DNA from: Bacteroidota bacterium
Lineage (GTDB): Bacteria > Bacteroidota > Bacteroidia > Chitinophagales > Chitinophagaceae
Length of the DNA: 11,850 nucleotides
Reading direction: 5' to 3'
NCBI GenBank assembly: GCA_023409675.1
Contig: JAEYRC010000266.1
Coordinates: 1-11,850, forward strand
The notes under the pieces are model-generated. The model did no database searches. It saw only the letters and a program-made list of their open reading frames with translations, and was not told the origin of the DNA. Shown here in pieces: positions 1 through 6,885 of the stretch; positions within the stretch are counted from its first letter, which is position 1, and each line of letters opens with the position of its first letter. A program made the position numbers and the translations under genes.

Positions 1-155
1 ATAGACTCCGCCGAAATGGTTTGCGCTGAAAAATCAATACGCAATACTTTATCCTGATTATCGGGGTATGTTTGCTTAAGACAACCGGAGAAAACAGTCA
101 GCAGCACAAAACCGGATATTAACGACCACAGCTGGCCCGTTGTTTTTAACTTCAT
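1..155 (-). CDS. Lipoprotein, N-terminal fragment (cut by window edge)
   Basis: Reading the minus strand from the ATG at 155-153 gives 51 open codons that run off the left edge. The first 25 residues form a lipoprotein signal peptide: a short basic start (MKLK), a hydrophobic stretch at about residues 9-22 (LWSLISGFVLLTVF), then the lipobox F-S-G-C with Cys25 as the likely lipidated residue. The mature part begins LKQTYPDNQDKVLRIDF. The protein would be exported by Sec and lipid-anchored after signal peptidase II cleavage. Too little is visible to name a family. It diverges from the dehydrogenase at 270, with 114 bp between the two starts. No clear -7 box was seen for it in that gap. Confidence 0.72.
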   Translation of the reverse strand, partial: MKLKTTGQLWSLISGFVLLTVFSGCLKQTYPDNQDKVLRIDFSAQTISAES

Positions 156-269
156 GGTAGAATGTACATTTTCAGGGTATGACCAGCCCGGGCAATTAAA
201 CGTTGCCTGATCGGCTCGGGGTACTCAAATTTTCCGGCTTTAACCGGATTAAAATCCATAGCACAGAAT

Positions 270-1199
270 ATGAAATCCATTTTTGTTTACAGTCCACTTT
301 CCGCTGACCAACAGCAACAACTCCTCGATGCGGTTGCTGATTCGGCTACTGTACATTTTGCAGAGGAAGGAAAAATGCCGGATGCGAATTTTCTGTCGGA
401 AATGGAAATCCTTTTCGGAAATCCGCCTGTCTCCTGGCTGGAAAATGCCCATAACCTGAAATTCTGGCAGCTTGATTCGGCGGGCTTCGCGATCTATTGC
501 AGGCTGAAACTCAACGCGGTTGTTGCCAATATGGGCGACTACTTTTCAAGACCCTGTGCCGAAACCATACTGGGCGGCATTCTTTCCTATTACCGCGGAT
601 TGCATCATTTGATGCAGGCGCAAATGAAAAAACAATGGATCTCGGGATCTGTACGGCAGCATTCCGACCGCCTGTCGGGAAAAAATGTTCTACTACTTGG
701 AGCAGGATCTATTGGGCGGGAAATTAAAAACCTGCTTCAACCCTTCGGATGTACTATTACCATGGCCGCTCAAACCAATCCCGAAGCGGCGATACATGGC
801 GATGAGCTGCTGTTCAGGAAAATTGGCGAATTCGACCTCGTAATAAATACCCTGCCCGGATCGGCTATCGGGAAAGTTTCTTCAGCGCTGATTTCCAAAA
901 TGAAAAACGGTGTGGTGTATGCCAGTATCGGAAGGGGAATTACTACTGACGAACACGCGCTTACAGTTGCTTTACAGTCGGGAAAAATTGCCGGCGCCAT
1001 TCTCGATGTCACTGAAAAAGAACCATTGCCCGACGATAGTCCGCTCTGGTCGATGCCTAATGTGATCCTCACCCAGCATACCGGCGGAGGCTTTGCCACC
1101 GAAAATGCCGGAAAGCTTGAGCAGTTCCTGCGCAATTTTGAACGCTATCAAAAGGGTGAAGCGCTGCAGAATCAGGTTGAGTTGTCAAGAGCTTATTAA
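270..1199 (+). CDS. D-isomer-specific 2-hydroxyacid dehydrogenase family protein
   Basis: A 309-residue NAD(P)-dependent oxidoreductase, expected to interconvert a 2-keto acid and a D-2-hydroxy acid in the cytoplasm. The C-terminal two thirds carries the Rossmann domain with G-A-G-S-I-G at 144-149. The family's catalytic triad is present: Arg222 in IGRG, Glu251 in EKEPLP and His270 in LTQH. Around them are the usual NTLPGSA, AGAILDVTEKEPLPDDSPLW and PNVIL segments. Length fits the short GhrA-like members (about 310 residues) rather than full serine-pathway SerA, and there is no ACT domain. The usual TPH is TQH here. The residue that normally selects NAD (Asp at the end of the second strand) is Ala167, so cofactor preference is open. 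The substrate cannot be read from sequence. It is a single gene, 118 bp before the aminotransferase. Confidence 0.88.
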   Translation: MKSIFVYSPLSADQQQQLLDAVADSATVHFAEEGKMPDANFLSEMEILFGNPPVSWLENAHNLKFWQLDSAGFAIYCRLKLNAVVANMGDYFSRPCAETILGGILSYYRGLHHLMQAQMKKQWISGSVRQHSDRLSGKNVLLLGAGSIGREIKNLLQPFGCTITMAAQTNPEAAIHGDELLFRKIGEFDLVINTLPGSAIGKVSSALISKMKNGVVYASIGRGITTDEHALTVALQSGKIAGAILDVTEKEPLPDDSPLWSMPNVILTQHTGGGFATENAGKLEQFLRNFERYQKGEALQNQVELSRAY

Positions 1200-1273
1200 C
1201 GGTTATCGATACAAATCCCGCTGCTGCTGCGCGTATGCAATGTTGTAACTGGTTTAGCGAACAACCCTCCGAT

Positions 1274-1298
1274 GAACCGTATGGTTCGATTATCTTTG
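1274..1298 (+). promoter_or_regulatory. Putative Bacteroidota promoter with adjacent inverted repeat
   Basis: TATCTTTG at 1291-1298 matches the Bacteroidota -7 consensus TAnnTTTG, 19 bp before the aminotransferase ATG. No TTG/TTTG is seen at the -33 distance. An inverted repeat GAACC-GTAT-GGTTC (1274-1287) sits just upstream in the spacer, where a repressor or activator site could lie. The -7 match is seen directly; its use as a promoter is inference. Confidence 0.45.
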
Positions 1299-1317
1299 CT
1301 CCTCAAAAATCATCATT

Positions 1318-2529
1318 ATGCCAGGATATGAATTCTTCTCCGATGCCGAAAGAAAGCAGGTACAGGACGTGCTGGATACCGGAATACTGATGCGCTATGG
1401 TTTCGATGGCCCGCGTAAAGGTATCTGGAAAGCAAAGGAACTGGAACAGGCCATTGCCGACCGCTTCGGTGTGGCACATGTGCAATTGGTATCGAGTGGA
1501 ACAGCAGCGCTGTCTACCGCGCTGAGTGCCCTGGGAATTGGTTATGGTGATGAAGTGATCATGCCCGCATTTACCTTTGTTGCCAGTTTTGAAGCGGTGC
1601 TGAGTGTGGGTGCGGTTCCTGTTCTGGTCGATATCGATGACACCCTGACCTTAAGTCCGGATGCCGTACGAAAAGCCATCACACCCCAAACCAAATGCAT
1701 TATGCCTGTACATATGTGCGGAAGTATGGCAGACCTGGATGCGCTGCAAGCCATCTGCCGCGAACATAACCTGTATTTGCTGGAAGATGCCTGCCAGAGT
1801 ATTGGTGGAACCTATAAAGGCCGGCACCTGGGAACCATCGGAGATGCAGGAACCTTTTCCTTCGATTTTGTAAAAACCATTACCTGCGCTGAAGGCGGAG
1901 CAGTACTGACCAACAACCCCGATATCTATACAAAAAGCGATGGATACAGCGATCACGGGCACGACCACCTGGGTGTTGACCGCGGTGCAGATCTCCATCC
2001 CTTTATTGGTTATAATTACCGCATTTCTGAGTTGCATGCCGCTGTTGGACTGGCTCAGGTAAAACGACTCGATGATTTCCTGGCTATCCAGAAAAAGAAC
2101 CATGGGATTATAAAAGAAAGATTGGCCCGCATTCCGGAGATCAGCTTCCGCCAAATTCCCGATCCTGAAGGCGACAGCCATACATTCCTGAGCTGGTTTT
2201 TACCCGATCAACAGACCACGGAAGCGGTTGTTAACCGACTGAAAGACCAGCAAATCCTGGCCGGAAATTTCTACTGGTATAATAACAACTGGCACTATAT
2301 CCGCAAATGGGATCACCTGAAAACTGCACAAACGCTTAATGCCCTGCATCCCGAACTGAAGGAAAAAGTCATTCATCATGCGGGTAAAGATTTCAGTGCG
2401 AGCGACCAGGTTATGAGTCGCTGTATCTCCACCGCGATAAGCCTCAGCTGGACGGAAGAACAGGTAAAAACCAGGGCTGAGCAACTGGCATCTGCAATAG
2501 AAACAGTATTAAAAAAGGATCAGTCCTAA
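1318..2529 (+). CDS. DegT/DnrJ/EryC1/StrS-family PLP aminotransferase
   Basis: A 403-residue fold-type I PLP enzyme of the sugar-aminotransferase family, which moves an amino group (usually from glutamate) to a keto-sugar or related ketone or aldehyde. Landmarks in order: SSGTAAL (59-65, phosphate-binding loop), GDEVIMPAFTFVAS (77-90), the acidic PLP-ring residue Asp157 in EDACQS, and the Schiff-base lysine Lys186 in FSFDFVKTITCAEGG. The family motif GYNYRISELHAAVGLAQ lies near 221-237. The SFDxVKTITCxEGG context and the HGHDH stretch (about 213-217) resemble, from memory, KdnA-type transaminases acting on 3-deoxy-octulosonate derivatives, but this is not verified. No sugar-nucleotide genes lie beside it in the window, so the pathway is unclear. 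It may be a stand-alone transcript from the 1291 box. Confidence 0.88.
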   Translation: MPGYEFFSDAERKQVQDVLDTGILMRYGFDGPRKGIWKAKELEQAIADRFGVAHVQLVSSGTAALSTALSALGIGYGDEVIMPAFTFVASFEAVLSVGAVPVLVDIDDTLTLSPDAVRKAITPQTKCIMPVHMCGSMADLDALQAICREHNLYLLEDACQSIGGTYKGRHLGTIGDAGTFSFDFVKTITCAEGGAVLTNNPDIYTKSDGYSDHGHDHLGVDRGADLHPFIGYNYRISELHAAVGLAQVKRLDDFLAIQKKNHGIIKERLARIPEISFRQIPDPEGDSHTFLSWFLPDQQTTEAVVNRLKDQQILAGNFYWYNNNWHYIRKWDHLKTAQTLNALHPELKEKVIHHAGKDFSASDQVMSRCISTAISLSWTEEQVKTRAEQLASAIETVLKKDQS

Positions 2530-2591
2530 CATTAACATACCTCAGGACGGACCTAATATACTGATGAATCCCAGCCTGTTAGAATTGTGGT

Positions 2592-2611
2592 GGCGATGGG
2601 AGACTCCCGCC
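2592..2611. other. Small inverted repeat after the aminotransferase gene
   Basis: GGC-gat-GGGA-GAC-TCCC-GCC forms a short G/C-rich hairpin about 60 bp after the aminotransferase stop. It lacks a following T-run, so it is not a standard intrinsic terminator; it may slow or stabilise the 3' end. Confidence 0.25.
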
Positions 2612-2674
2612 CTGTAAAATAATTTCCCCGGTTCAGTCGTTTTTATTGTAAATTTACGGCCTGATTTTTGTGGA

Positions 2675-2711
2675 GCCGGCTCCCCCAGATAAATTATATC
2701 TGGTAGCTGGC
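2675..2711 (+). promoter_or_regulatory. Hairpin in the rpoN upstream/leader region
   Basis: A two-part stem: outer GCCGGCT (2675-2681) with AGCTGGC (2705-2711), one G-T wobble, and inner CCAGATA (2685-2691) with TATCTGG (2697-2703) closing an AATTA loop. It ends 22 bp before the rpoN ATG. A GATTTTTG at 2663-2670 is one base off the Bacteroidota -7 box and would start transcription at about the base of this stem, making it a 5'-terminal leader hairpin. The pairing is seen; the regulatory role is inference. Confidence 0.45.
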
Positions 2712-2733
2712 CGTTAAACCCGGACCAAGATAT

Positions 2734-4215
2734 ATGGCACTGAGTCAAAGTTTACAGCAGCGCTTATTACAAAAACTATCTCCCCAGCAGATTCAGTTAA
2801 TGAAATTGCTGCAGGTGCCTACAGCTAATCTTGAAGAACGGATTAAAGAAGAACTCGAAGAAAATCCTGCGCTGGAGCAGGCTGAAGAAGATTATGACGG
2901 GTCAACGGATGAACTCGACGAATTTTCAAGTCAGACTGAAGAAGAATATGATTCCGATAGTGGGGAAGATGAATATGACAGTCTGGATATCAGTGAATAT
3001 GTAGGAACCGATGATGACATCGCCGACTACAAAATGCGGGATGAGAATTATCCTGAAGCGGACGACAATAAGGTAGTTCCCTATCGGGTAGAAACCTCTT
3101 TCCACGAGCATTTGCAGGAACAACTGGGCATGCTGAAGATCGATGACAAGCAGCGCAAAATTGCTGAACAGATCGTCGGATCGATTGATGATGACGGTTA
3201 CCTGCGCCGCGAAACCATTGCAATAGTCGATGACCTGGCTTTCCGGCAGAATATCGAAACCAACGAAGCGGAAGTAGAGTCGATCATTTCGCTGATCCAA
3301 CTCTTCGATCCTCCCGGTGTTGGAGCACGTGCTCTCCAGGAATGTCTGCTCATTCAGCTCGAACGCAACCGGATGGCCAATAAGGAAGTTGAACTGGCTA
3401 TTGAGGTGATCTCGAAATATTTCGATGAGTTTACCAAGAAGCATTACGATAAAATTCAGCGTGGACTGAGTATTTCCGATGAACAGCTAAAGGAAGTCAT
3501 CAACCAGATCATCCGGCTCAATCCTAAGCCAGGCGGCAACCACAGCGACCTGAATAAAGCGGAAAGTTATGTGGTTCCGGATTTTTTCATCTTCAACAAT
3601 GCCGGCACGCTTGAACTCACCCTGAATTCAAAAAATGCCCCCGACCTGCGGATCAGCGAGGGTTACCGCGAAATGCTTCGGGATTACGATAAAGGCAGCA
3701 AAAAAGACAAGCGTCAGAAAGAGGCCGTTTTGTTCATCAAGCAAAAGATCGATTCGGCAAAATGGTTTATCGATGCCATCAAGCAGCGCCAGCATACGCT
3801 GACGAGCGTGATGGAAACGATCATGGAATACCAGCATGATTTCTTCCTCACCGGCGATGAAACCACCCTGAAGCCCATGATCCTGAAAGATATTGCTGAA
3901 CGCACCTTCCTCGATATCTCTACGGTTAGCCGGGTAGCCAACAGCAAATTCGTGCAAACTGAATTTGGCACCTATCGCCTGAAATTCTTTTTCAGCGAAT
4001 CGCTCAGTACCGATAGCGGTGAAGAAGTCAGCACCCGTGAGGTGAAAAAGATCCTGAGCGACCTCATCGAAGGCGAAAGCAAACGTAAACCGCTGAGCGA
4101 CGAAAAATTAACCGAGCTCTTACAGGAAAAAGGCTATAATATTGCGCGCCGCACCGTGGCAAAATATCGTGAACAACTCAATATTCCTGTAGCCAGGCTG
4201 AGAAAAGAATTATAG
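2734..4215 (+). CDS. rpoN: RNA polymerase sigma-54 factor RpoN
   Basis: A 493-residue sigma-54 subunit, which directs RNA polymerase to -24/-12 promoters that need an AAA+ enhancer-binding protein. Region I (about residues 3-52) is the glutamine/leucine-rich activator-interaction segment, including LSPQQIQLMKLLQ and LEENPALEQ. Region II (about 52-110) is an unusually acidic run of E/D/S/Y. The core-binding domain follows, with DPPGVGARALQECLLIQL near 191-209. The HTH near 385-415 includes DIAERTFLDISTVSRVANSKFV, then the GTYRLKFFFS segment. The RpoN box ARRTVAKYRE is complete at 471-480, near the usual C-terminal position. Length is normal and the ATG at 2734 gives the expected MALSQSLQQRL start. 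The next gene begins 3 bp after the stop, so the two are probably co-transcribed. Confidence 0.97.
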   Translation: MALSQSLQQRLLQKLSPQQIQLMKLLQVPTANLEERIKEELEENPALEQAEEDYDGSTDELDEFSSQTEEEYDSDSGEDEYDSLDISEYVGTDDDIADYKMRDENYPEADDNKVVPYRVETSFHEHLQEQLGMLKIDDKQRKIAEQIVGSIDDDGYLRRETIAIVDDLAFRQNIETNEAEVESIISLIQLFDPPGVGARALQECLLIQLERNRMANKEVELAIEVISKYFDEFTKKHYDKIQRGLSISDEQLKEVINQIIRLNPKPGGNHSDLNKAESYVVPDFFIFNNAGTLELTLNSKNAPDLRISEGYREMLRDYDKGSKKDKRQKEAVLFIKQKIDSAKWFIDAIKQRQHTLTSVMETIMEYQHDFFLTGDETTLKPMILKDIAERTFLDISTVSRVANSKFVQTEFGTYRLKFFFSESLSTDSGEEVSTREVKKILSDLIEGESKRKPLSDEKLTELLQEKGYNIARRTVAKYREQLNIPVARLRKEL

Positions 4216-4218
4216 TCT

Positions 4219-4884
4219 ATGCGGCATTCTACAAACGGATCCGGAACCTTTACAGCACCCGAAACGCATCATCCGCTGCTGAGTTTTTCCGGTAAGTTTA
4301 TCTCCGTTGTTTTTCATCCTTTATTCATCCCATTGCTGGTTACGGCTTACCTGCTGTACGTTCATCCCATGTTATTTACCGGGCTCGACAGCAAAGAAAA
4401 AATCAGGGTGCTGGCCTCCGTTTTCGTCAACCTTACCCTGCTTCCCGCCATGACGGTGTTTTTATTGTGGCGACTGAAGTTTGCCGATAACATCTTTTTA
4501 CGCACACAGAAAGAACGCATCATTCCTTTTGCGGCGGTGATGTTCTTTGCATTCTGGTGCTGGAATGTGTTCCGCAACCTTAATGCCCCCGAACTTTTTG
4601 TTGATTTCTTACTGGGTACCTTTATTGCCGTCATCATCGGCTGGATCGCCAATATATATTATAAGATCAGTTTGCATGCCCTGGGAGTAGGGGGCATGGC
4701 CTGGTTTATTACCCGGGTGGCCATGCATAGCGACAGTGACAGCGGACTGTTCATAGCGATCGCTGTGCTGATTGCCGGATTGGTCTGTACTTCGCGACTC
4801 ATCGTTTCCGACCATAAGCCCGGAGATATTTATACCGGGCTGATCTTCGGAGCGGGTAGTCAGTGGCTGGCGGGGGTTTTATGA
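4219..4884 (+). CDS. PAP2-like integral membrane protein
   Basis: A 221-residue polytopic membrane protein with about six or seven hydrophobic segments (roughly 28-50, 64-84, 100-118, 127-148, 155-169, 176-191 and 203-220). The C-terminal S192-R193-x5-H199-x3-D203 is an exact match to the third signature of the type 2 phosphatidic acid phosphatase (PAP2) superfamily. The second signature is reduced to S-L-H (151-153, normally PSGH). The first is degenerate, with RTQKERIIP (95-103) in place of K-x6-RP. It may therefore be a diverged lipid or undecaprenyl-diphosphate phosphatase, or a relative that has lost activity. It lies 3 bp downstream of rpoN with no room for a promoter, so it is likely expressed with it. 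No functional link to sigma-54 can be read from sequence. Confidence 0.72.
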   Translation: MRHSTNGSGTFTAPETHHPLLSFSGKFISVVFHPLFIPLLVTAYLLYVHPMLFTGLDSKEKIRVLASVFVNLTLLPAMTVFLLWRLKFADNIFLRTQKERIIPFAAVMFFAFWCWNVFRNLNAPELFVDFLLGTFIAVIIGWIANIYYKISLHALGVGGMAWFITRVAMHSDSDSGLFIAIAVLIAGLVCTSRLIVSDHKPGDIYTGLIFGAGSQWLAGVL

Positions 4885-4890
4885 AATAAC

Positions 4891-4951
4891 ATTTCCCGCA
4901 GATTTAGAGAATCAATAGCGGATTTACGCCGATATAGCGTATACACCTGCG
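4891..4951. repeat. Left half of a resident palindromic repeat, interrupted by the R-M cassette
   Basis: Starts ATTTCCCGCAGAT (4891-4903), the exact reverse complement of ATCTGCGGGAAAT at 8146-8158. It aligns along most of its length with the copy at 11206-11287, sharing TTTCCCGCAGATT, AGCGGATTT, CGC and CTGCGTT. The match stops at the G|TT junction (4951/4952). With 8122-8158 it makes one complete repeat copy between the convergent genes. Confidence 0.75.
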
Positions 4952-5024
4952 TTGTACGTCACCCTATTGGACACAGCGTTCACATTTGACACACCCTGAA
5001 ACTTTGCCGACGCTGCCCCACGCT

Positions 5025-5090
5025 ATTTTTAGCACATTGCAAGGCACACAAACCAACACTCAAAAACCGACCTTGCAAAGAGCTAAAAAT
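5025..5090. repeat. Long imperfect hairpin, left member of a pair flanking the R-M operon
   Basis: Arm 5025-5044 pairs with arm 5071-5090 at 18 of 20 positions; the two mismatches are A/A. The inner part TTGCAAGG/CCTTGCAA and the motif GCACA...GAGC are shared with the hairpin at 7781-7851 in the same orientation. The outer arm here is ATTTTTA/TAAAAAT, different from the other copy but still complementary. Loop sequences are also related (GGCACACAAACC versus GGCGCACAAAACCC). Confidence 0.75.
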
Positions 5091-5125
5091 GCCAACACAC
5101 AGCCCACCCACCCCAGCAGAAGGAA

Positions 5126-5155
5126 TTAATGTCAACTTGACGATTGAGACATTAA
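5126..5155. promoter_or_regulatory. Inverted repeat upstream of the controller gene
   Basis: TTAATGTC (5126-5133) and GACATTAA (5148-5155) are perfect complements with a 14-base spacer. The pair lies 42 bp before the first operator of the controller gene. It could be a protein-binding site or a small hairpin; no function is shown. Confidence 0.4.
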
Positions 5156-5196
5156 CTATAACTTCAGCAACCCACCGTGTGTTAATAACTTTTCGC

Positions 5197-5211
5197 GGAC
5201 AAAATACGTCC
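5197..5211. promoter_or_regulatory. Upstream operator of the controller gene (C-box-like)
   Basis: GGACAAAATACGTCC, identical to the downstream site at 5236-5250 except one base. Centre-to-centre distance is 39 bp. It covers the place where a -33 element would be expected for the -7 box at 5229, and no TTG is present there. This is consistent with a site from which the controller activates its own promoter. Confidence 0.6.
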
Positions 5212-5228
5212 ATGAAACTTACTTTTAT

Positions 5229-5236
5229 TAGCTTTG
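5229..5236 (+). promoter_or_regulatory. -7 box of the R-M operon promoter
   Basis: TAGCTTTG is an exact TAnnTTTG match, 17 bp before the controller ATG. Transcription would begin near 5242, inside the downstream operator, leaving a leader of about 12 nt. There is no -33 TTG/TTTG at the usual 17-23 bp spacing, so basal activity is probably weak. Confidence 0.6.
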
Positions 5237-5250
5237 GACAAAATATGTCC
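5236..5250. promoter_or_regulatory. Downstream operator of the controller gene
   Basis: GGACAAAATATGTCC has perfect 5-bp arms, GGACA and TGTCC, around AAATA. It begins on the last base of the -7 box, spans the expected transcription start and ends 3 bp before the ATG. A regulator bound here should block RNA polymerase, as in the autorepression arm of controller-protein circuits. Confidence 0.6.
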
Positions 5251-5253
5251 TAA

Positions 5254-5580
5254 ATGGCAATAGCTAAAAGGAGGATCGCAACAATAGGCGAACAATTGAG
5301 AGCCTTACGAGAGAACGCAAATCTTTCTTTGAGAGAGGTTGCCAGTAACATTGGTATTGACACTTCATTACTTGGCAAGATTGAGCGAAACGAGAGACAA
5401 CCAACGAAGGAGCAGATAAAACAAGTTGCGGCATACTTCAAAGTGAACGAAAAGCAACTAATAAAGGAAATGCTAAGTGACCAGTTCGCCTACAAGATAA
5501 TTGAAGAAGAAGCCGACCTTGATACATTAAAAGTTGCGGAGGAAAAAGTTGAATACCTTAAGAAGAATAAACAGTATTAA
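5254..5580 (+). CDS. XRE-family HTH controller protein of the R-M system
   Basis: A 108-residue DNA-binding regulator. Residues about 11-68 form a Cro/CI-type helix-turn-helix domain: IGEQLRALRENANLSLREVASNIGIDTSLLGKIERNERQPT, with the recognition helix near TSLLGKIERNERQ. The C-terminal tail (about 75-108) is charged and probably helical. It is the first gene of a three-gene operon, and two matching operator palindromes lie directly before it. That is the layout of R-M controller (C) proteins, which time methyltransferase and endonuclease expression in a newly entered cell. The ATG at 5254 fits the short leader predicted from the -7 box. It ends 1 bp before the methyltransferase start. That it binds these particular palindromes is inference. 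Confidence 0.83.
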   Translation: MAIAKRRIATIGEQLRALRENANLSLREVASNIGIDTSLLGKIERNERQPTKEQIKQVAAYFKVNEKQLIKEMLSDQFAYKIIEEEADLDTLKVAEEKVEYLKKNKQY

Positions 5581-5581
5581 G

Positions 5582-6883
5582 ATGACATACCAAGCACAAG
5601 CAATAGAATTAGATTTGTTTCCAGACGAAGTAACCGTTGGACAAGACTATACTGCAACCTTTGCTGATAACATGAAAATGCCAATTCACAAATGGTATAG
5701 ATACACAGCAGGGTTTTCAGCAGCTTGGGTAAACGACCTAATTCGAGAAGAACAAAAAAAAGGTCGCAATCGTGTTATTGACCCATTTGCAGGTTCGGGC
5801 ACAGTCTTACTTGAGAGCGAATTTGCAGGTGTAGAATCTTATGGAGTAGAGGCACACCCCTACATTTATCGGATTGCAAAAGCAAAATTAAATTGGAACT
5901 TTCCCCGAGAGAAATTCAAACAAGAAGCGCTTTCACTGTTATCACAAGCGAAAGGCAAGAAAATTACTCAAACCGAATTTCCAAAATTGATAATGAGTTG
6001 CTATCCACTTGAAACAATTCAAAAATTGGAAGCACTTAAGCAAACGTGGCTTGAGAAAAATCAAGAAGATGAAATAAAGAATTTTAATTGGTTCATTATT
6101 ACTTCTATACTTCGTACGACCTCACCAGTTGGAACAGCACAATGGCAATACATTCAGCCAAACAAAACAAAATCAAAGGTTATTGACCCATTTGTAGCTT
6201 ATGAAGTGAAAGTTAATGACATGTATAATGACATGAAGCGAACCCAAAACCGCTTCAAGAATGTTGTTGATTCTATCATATTGAATGAAGATGCAAGAAA
6301 CATTCAATCAATTCCTGACGGTTGGGGAGACTTAGTAATTACGTCCCCACCCTATGCGAACAATTATGACTATGCAGACGCTACAAGACTTGAAATGACG
6401 TTTTGGGGAGACATTAGCGGATGGGCAGACCTTCAAGATAACGTTCGAAAACATTTAGTAAGAGCTTGCACACAACACGTTTCCAAATTAGGTGATACAG
6501 TCGACAGCATTTTATCAAACCCAAAATTGGCAGTTATCAAATCCGAACTTGTAGAGGTATTTGAAACACTAAAAGAAGAAAGATTAAAACATGGCGGCAA
6601 AAAGAACTATCATTTTATGATTGCCGCATATTTCAATGACCTTGCTGATGTTTTTCACTCATTACGAAAAGTAACAAGTGAAGATTGTAAAATGTGTTTT
6701 GTGGTTGGCGATTCTGCCCCTTACGGGATTTATGTTCCTGTTGACAAGTGGCTTGGAGAATTGGCAGTTTCAGCAGGATTTAGCGATTATTCGTTTGAGA
6801 AATTGCGAGACAGAAACATAAAGTGGAAAAACAGAAAACATACAGTTCCTTTGCATGAAGGAAGACTTTGGATTAACAGTTAA
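5582..6883 (+). CDS. Type II DNA amino-methyltransferase (m6A or m4C)
   Basis: With the ATG at 5582 this is a 433-residue SAM-dependent DNA methyltransferase, protecting host DNA from the adjacent nuclease. Motif I, D-P-F-A-G-S-G-T, is at 67-74, with the likely SAM-contacting Glu90 in YGVEAHP. The catalytic motif IV, T-S-P-P-Y, is at 254-258. TSPPY is typical of enzymes methylating the exocyclic amine of cytosine N4 or adenine N6. The I-then-IV order with about 180 residues between suggests an alpha-like arrangement with target recognition in the middle. A longer reading from 5534 would overlap the controller gene by 47 bp and adds a basic, non-conserved-looking stretch; the start 1 bp after the controller stop is preferred. 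It is A/T-rich compared with flanking chromosomal genes. The target site is unknown. Confidence 0.87.
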   Translation: MTYQAQAIELDLFPDEVTVGQDYTATFADNMKMPIHKWYRYTAGFSAAWVNDLIREEQKKGRNRVIDPFAGSGTVLLESEFAGVESYGVEAHPYIYRIAKAKLNWNFPREKFKQEALSLLSQAKGKKITQTEFPKLIMSCYPLETIQKLEALKQTWLEKNQEDEIKNFNWFIITSILRTTSPVGTAQWQYIQPNKTKSKVIDPFVAYEVKVNDMYNDMKRTQNRFKNVVDSIILNEDARNIQSIPDGWGDLVITSPPYANNYDYADATRLEMTFWGDISGWADLQDNVRKHLVRACTQHVSKLGDTVDSILSNPKLAVIKSELVEVFETLKEERLKHGGKKNYHFMIAAYFNDLADVFHSLRKVTSEDCKMCFVVGDSAPYGIYVPVDKWLGELAVSAGFSDYSFEKLRDRNIKWKNRKHTVPLHEGRLWINS

Positions 6884-6885
6884 AT

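Noticed and set aside
220..256. TTTTCCGG/CCGGATTAAAA hairpin before the dehydrogenase
   Set aside because: Short, interrupted and built on CCGG, which is self-complementary; no promoter or terminator features beside it.
5266..5286. Strong Shine-Dalgarno-like AAAAGGAGG inside the controller gene
   Set aside because: The only codon at the right distance in frame is ATA (5284), not a normal start, and Bacteroidota rarely rely on such sites. The ATG at 5254 fits the promoter.
5534..5581. Longer methyltransferase start giving 16 extra residues
   Set aside because: It would overlap the controller gene by 47 bp; the ATG at 5582, 1 bp after the controller stop, fits the operon spacing and gives a more plausible N-terminus.
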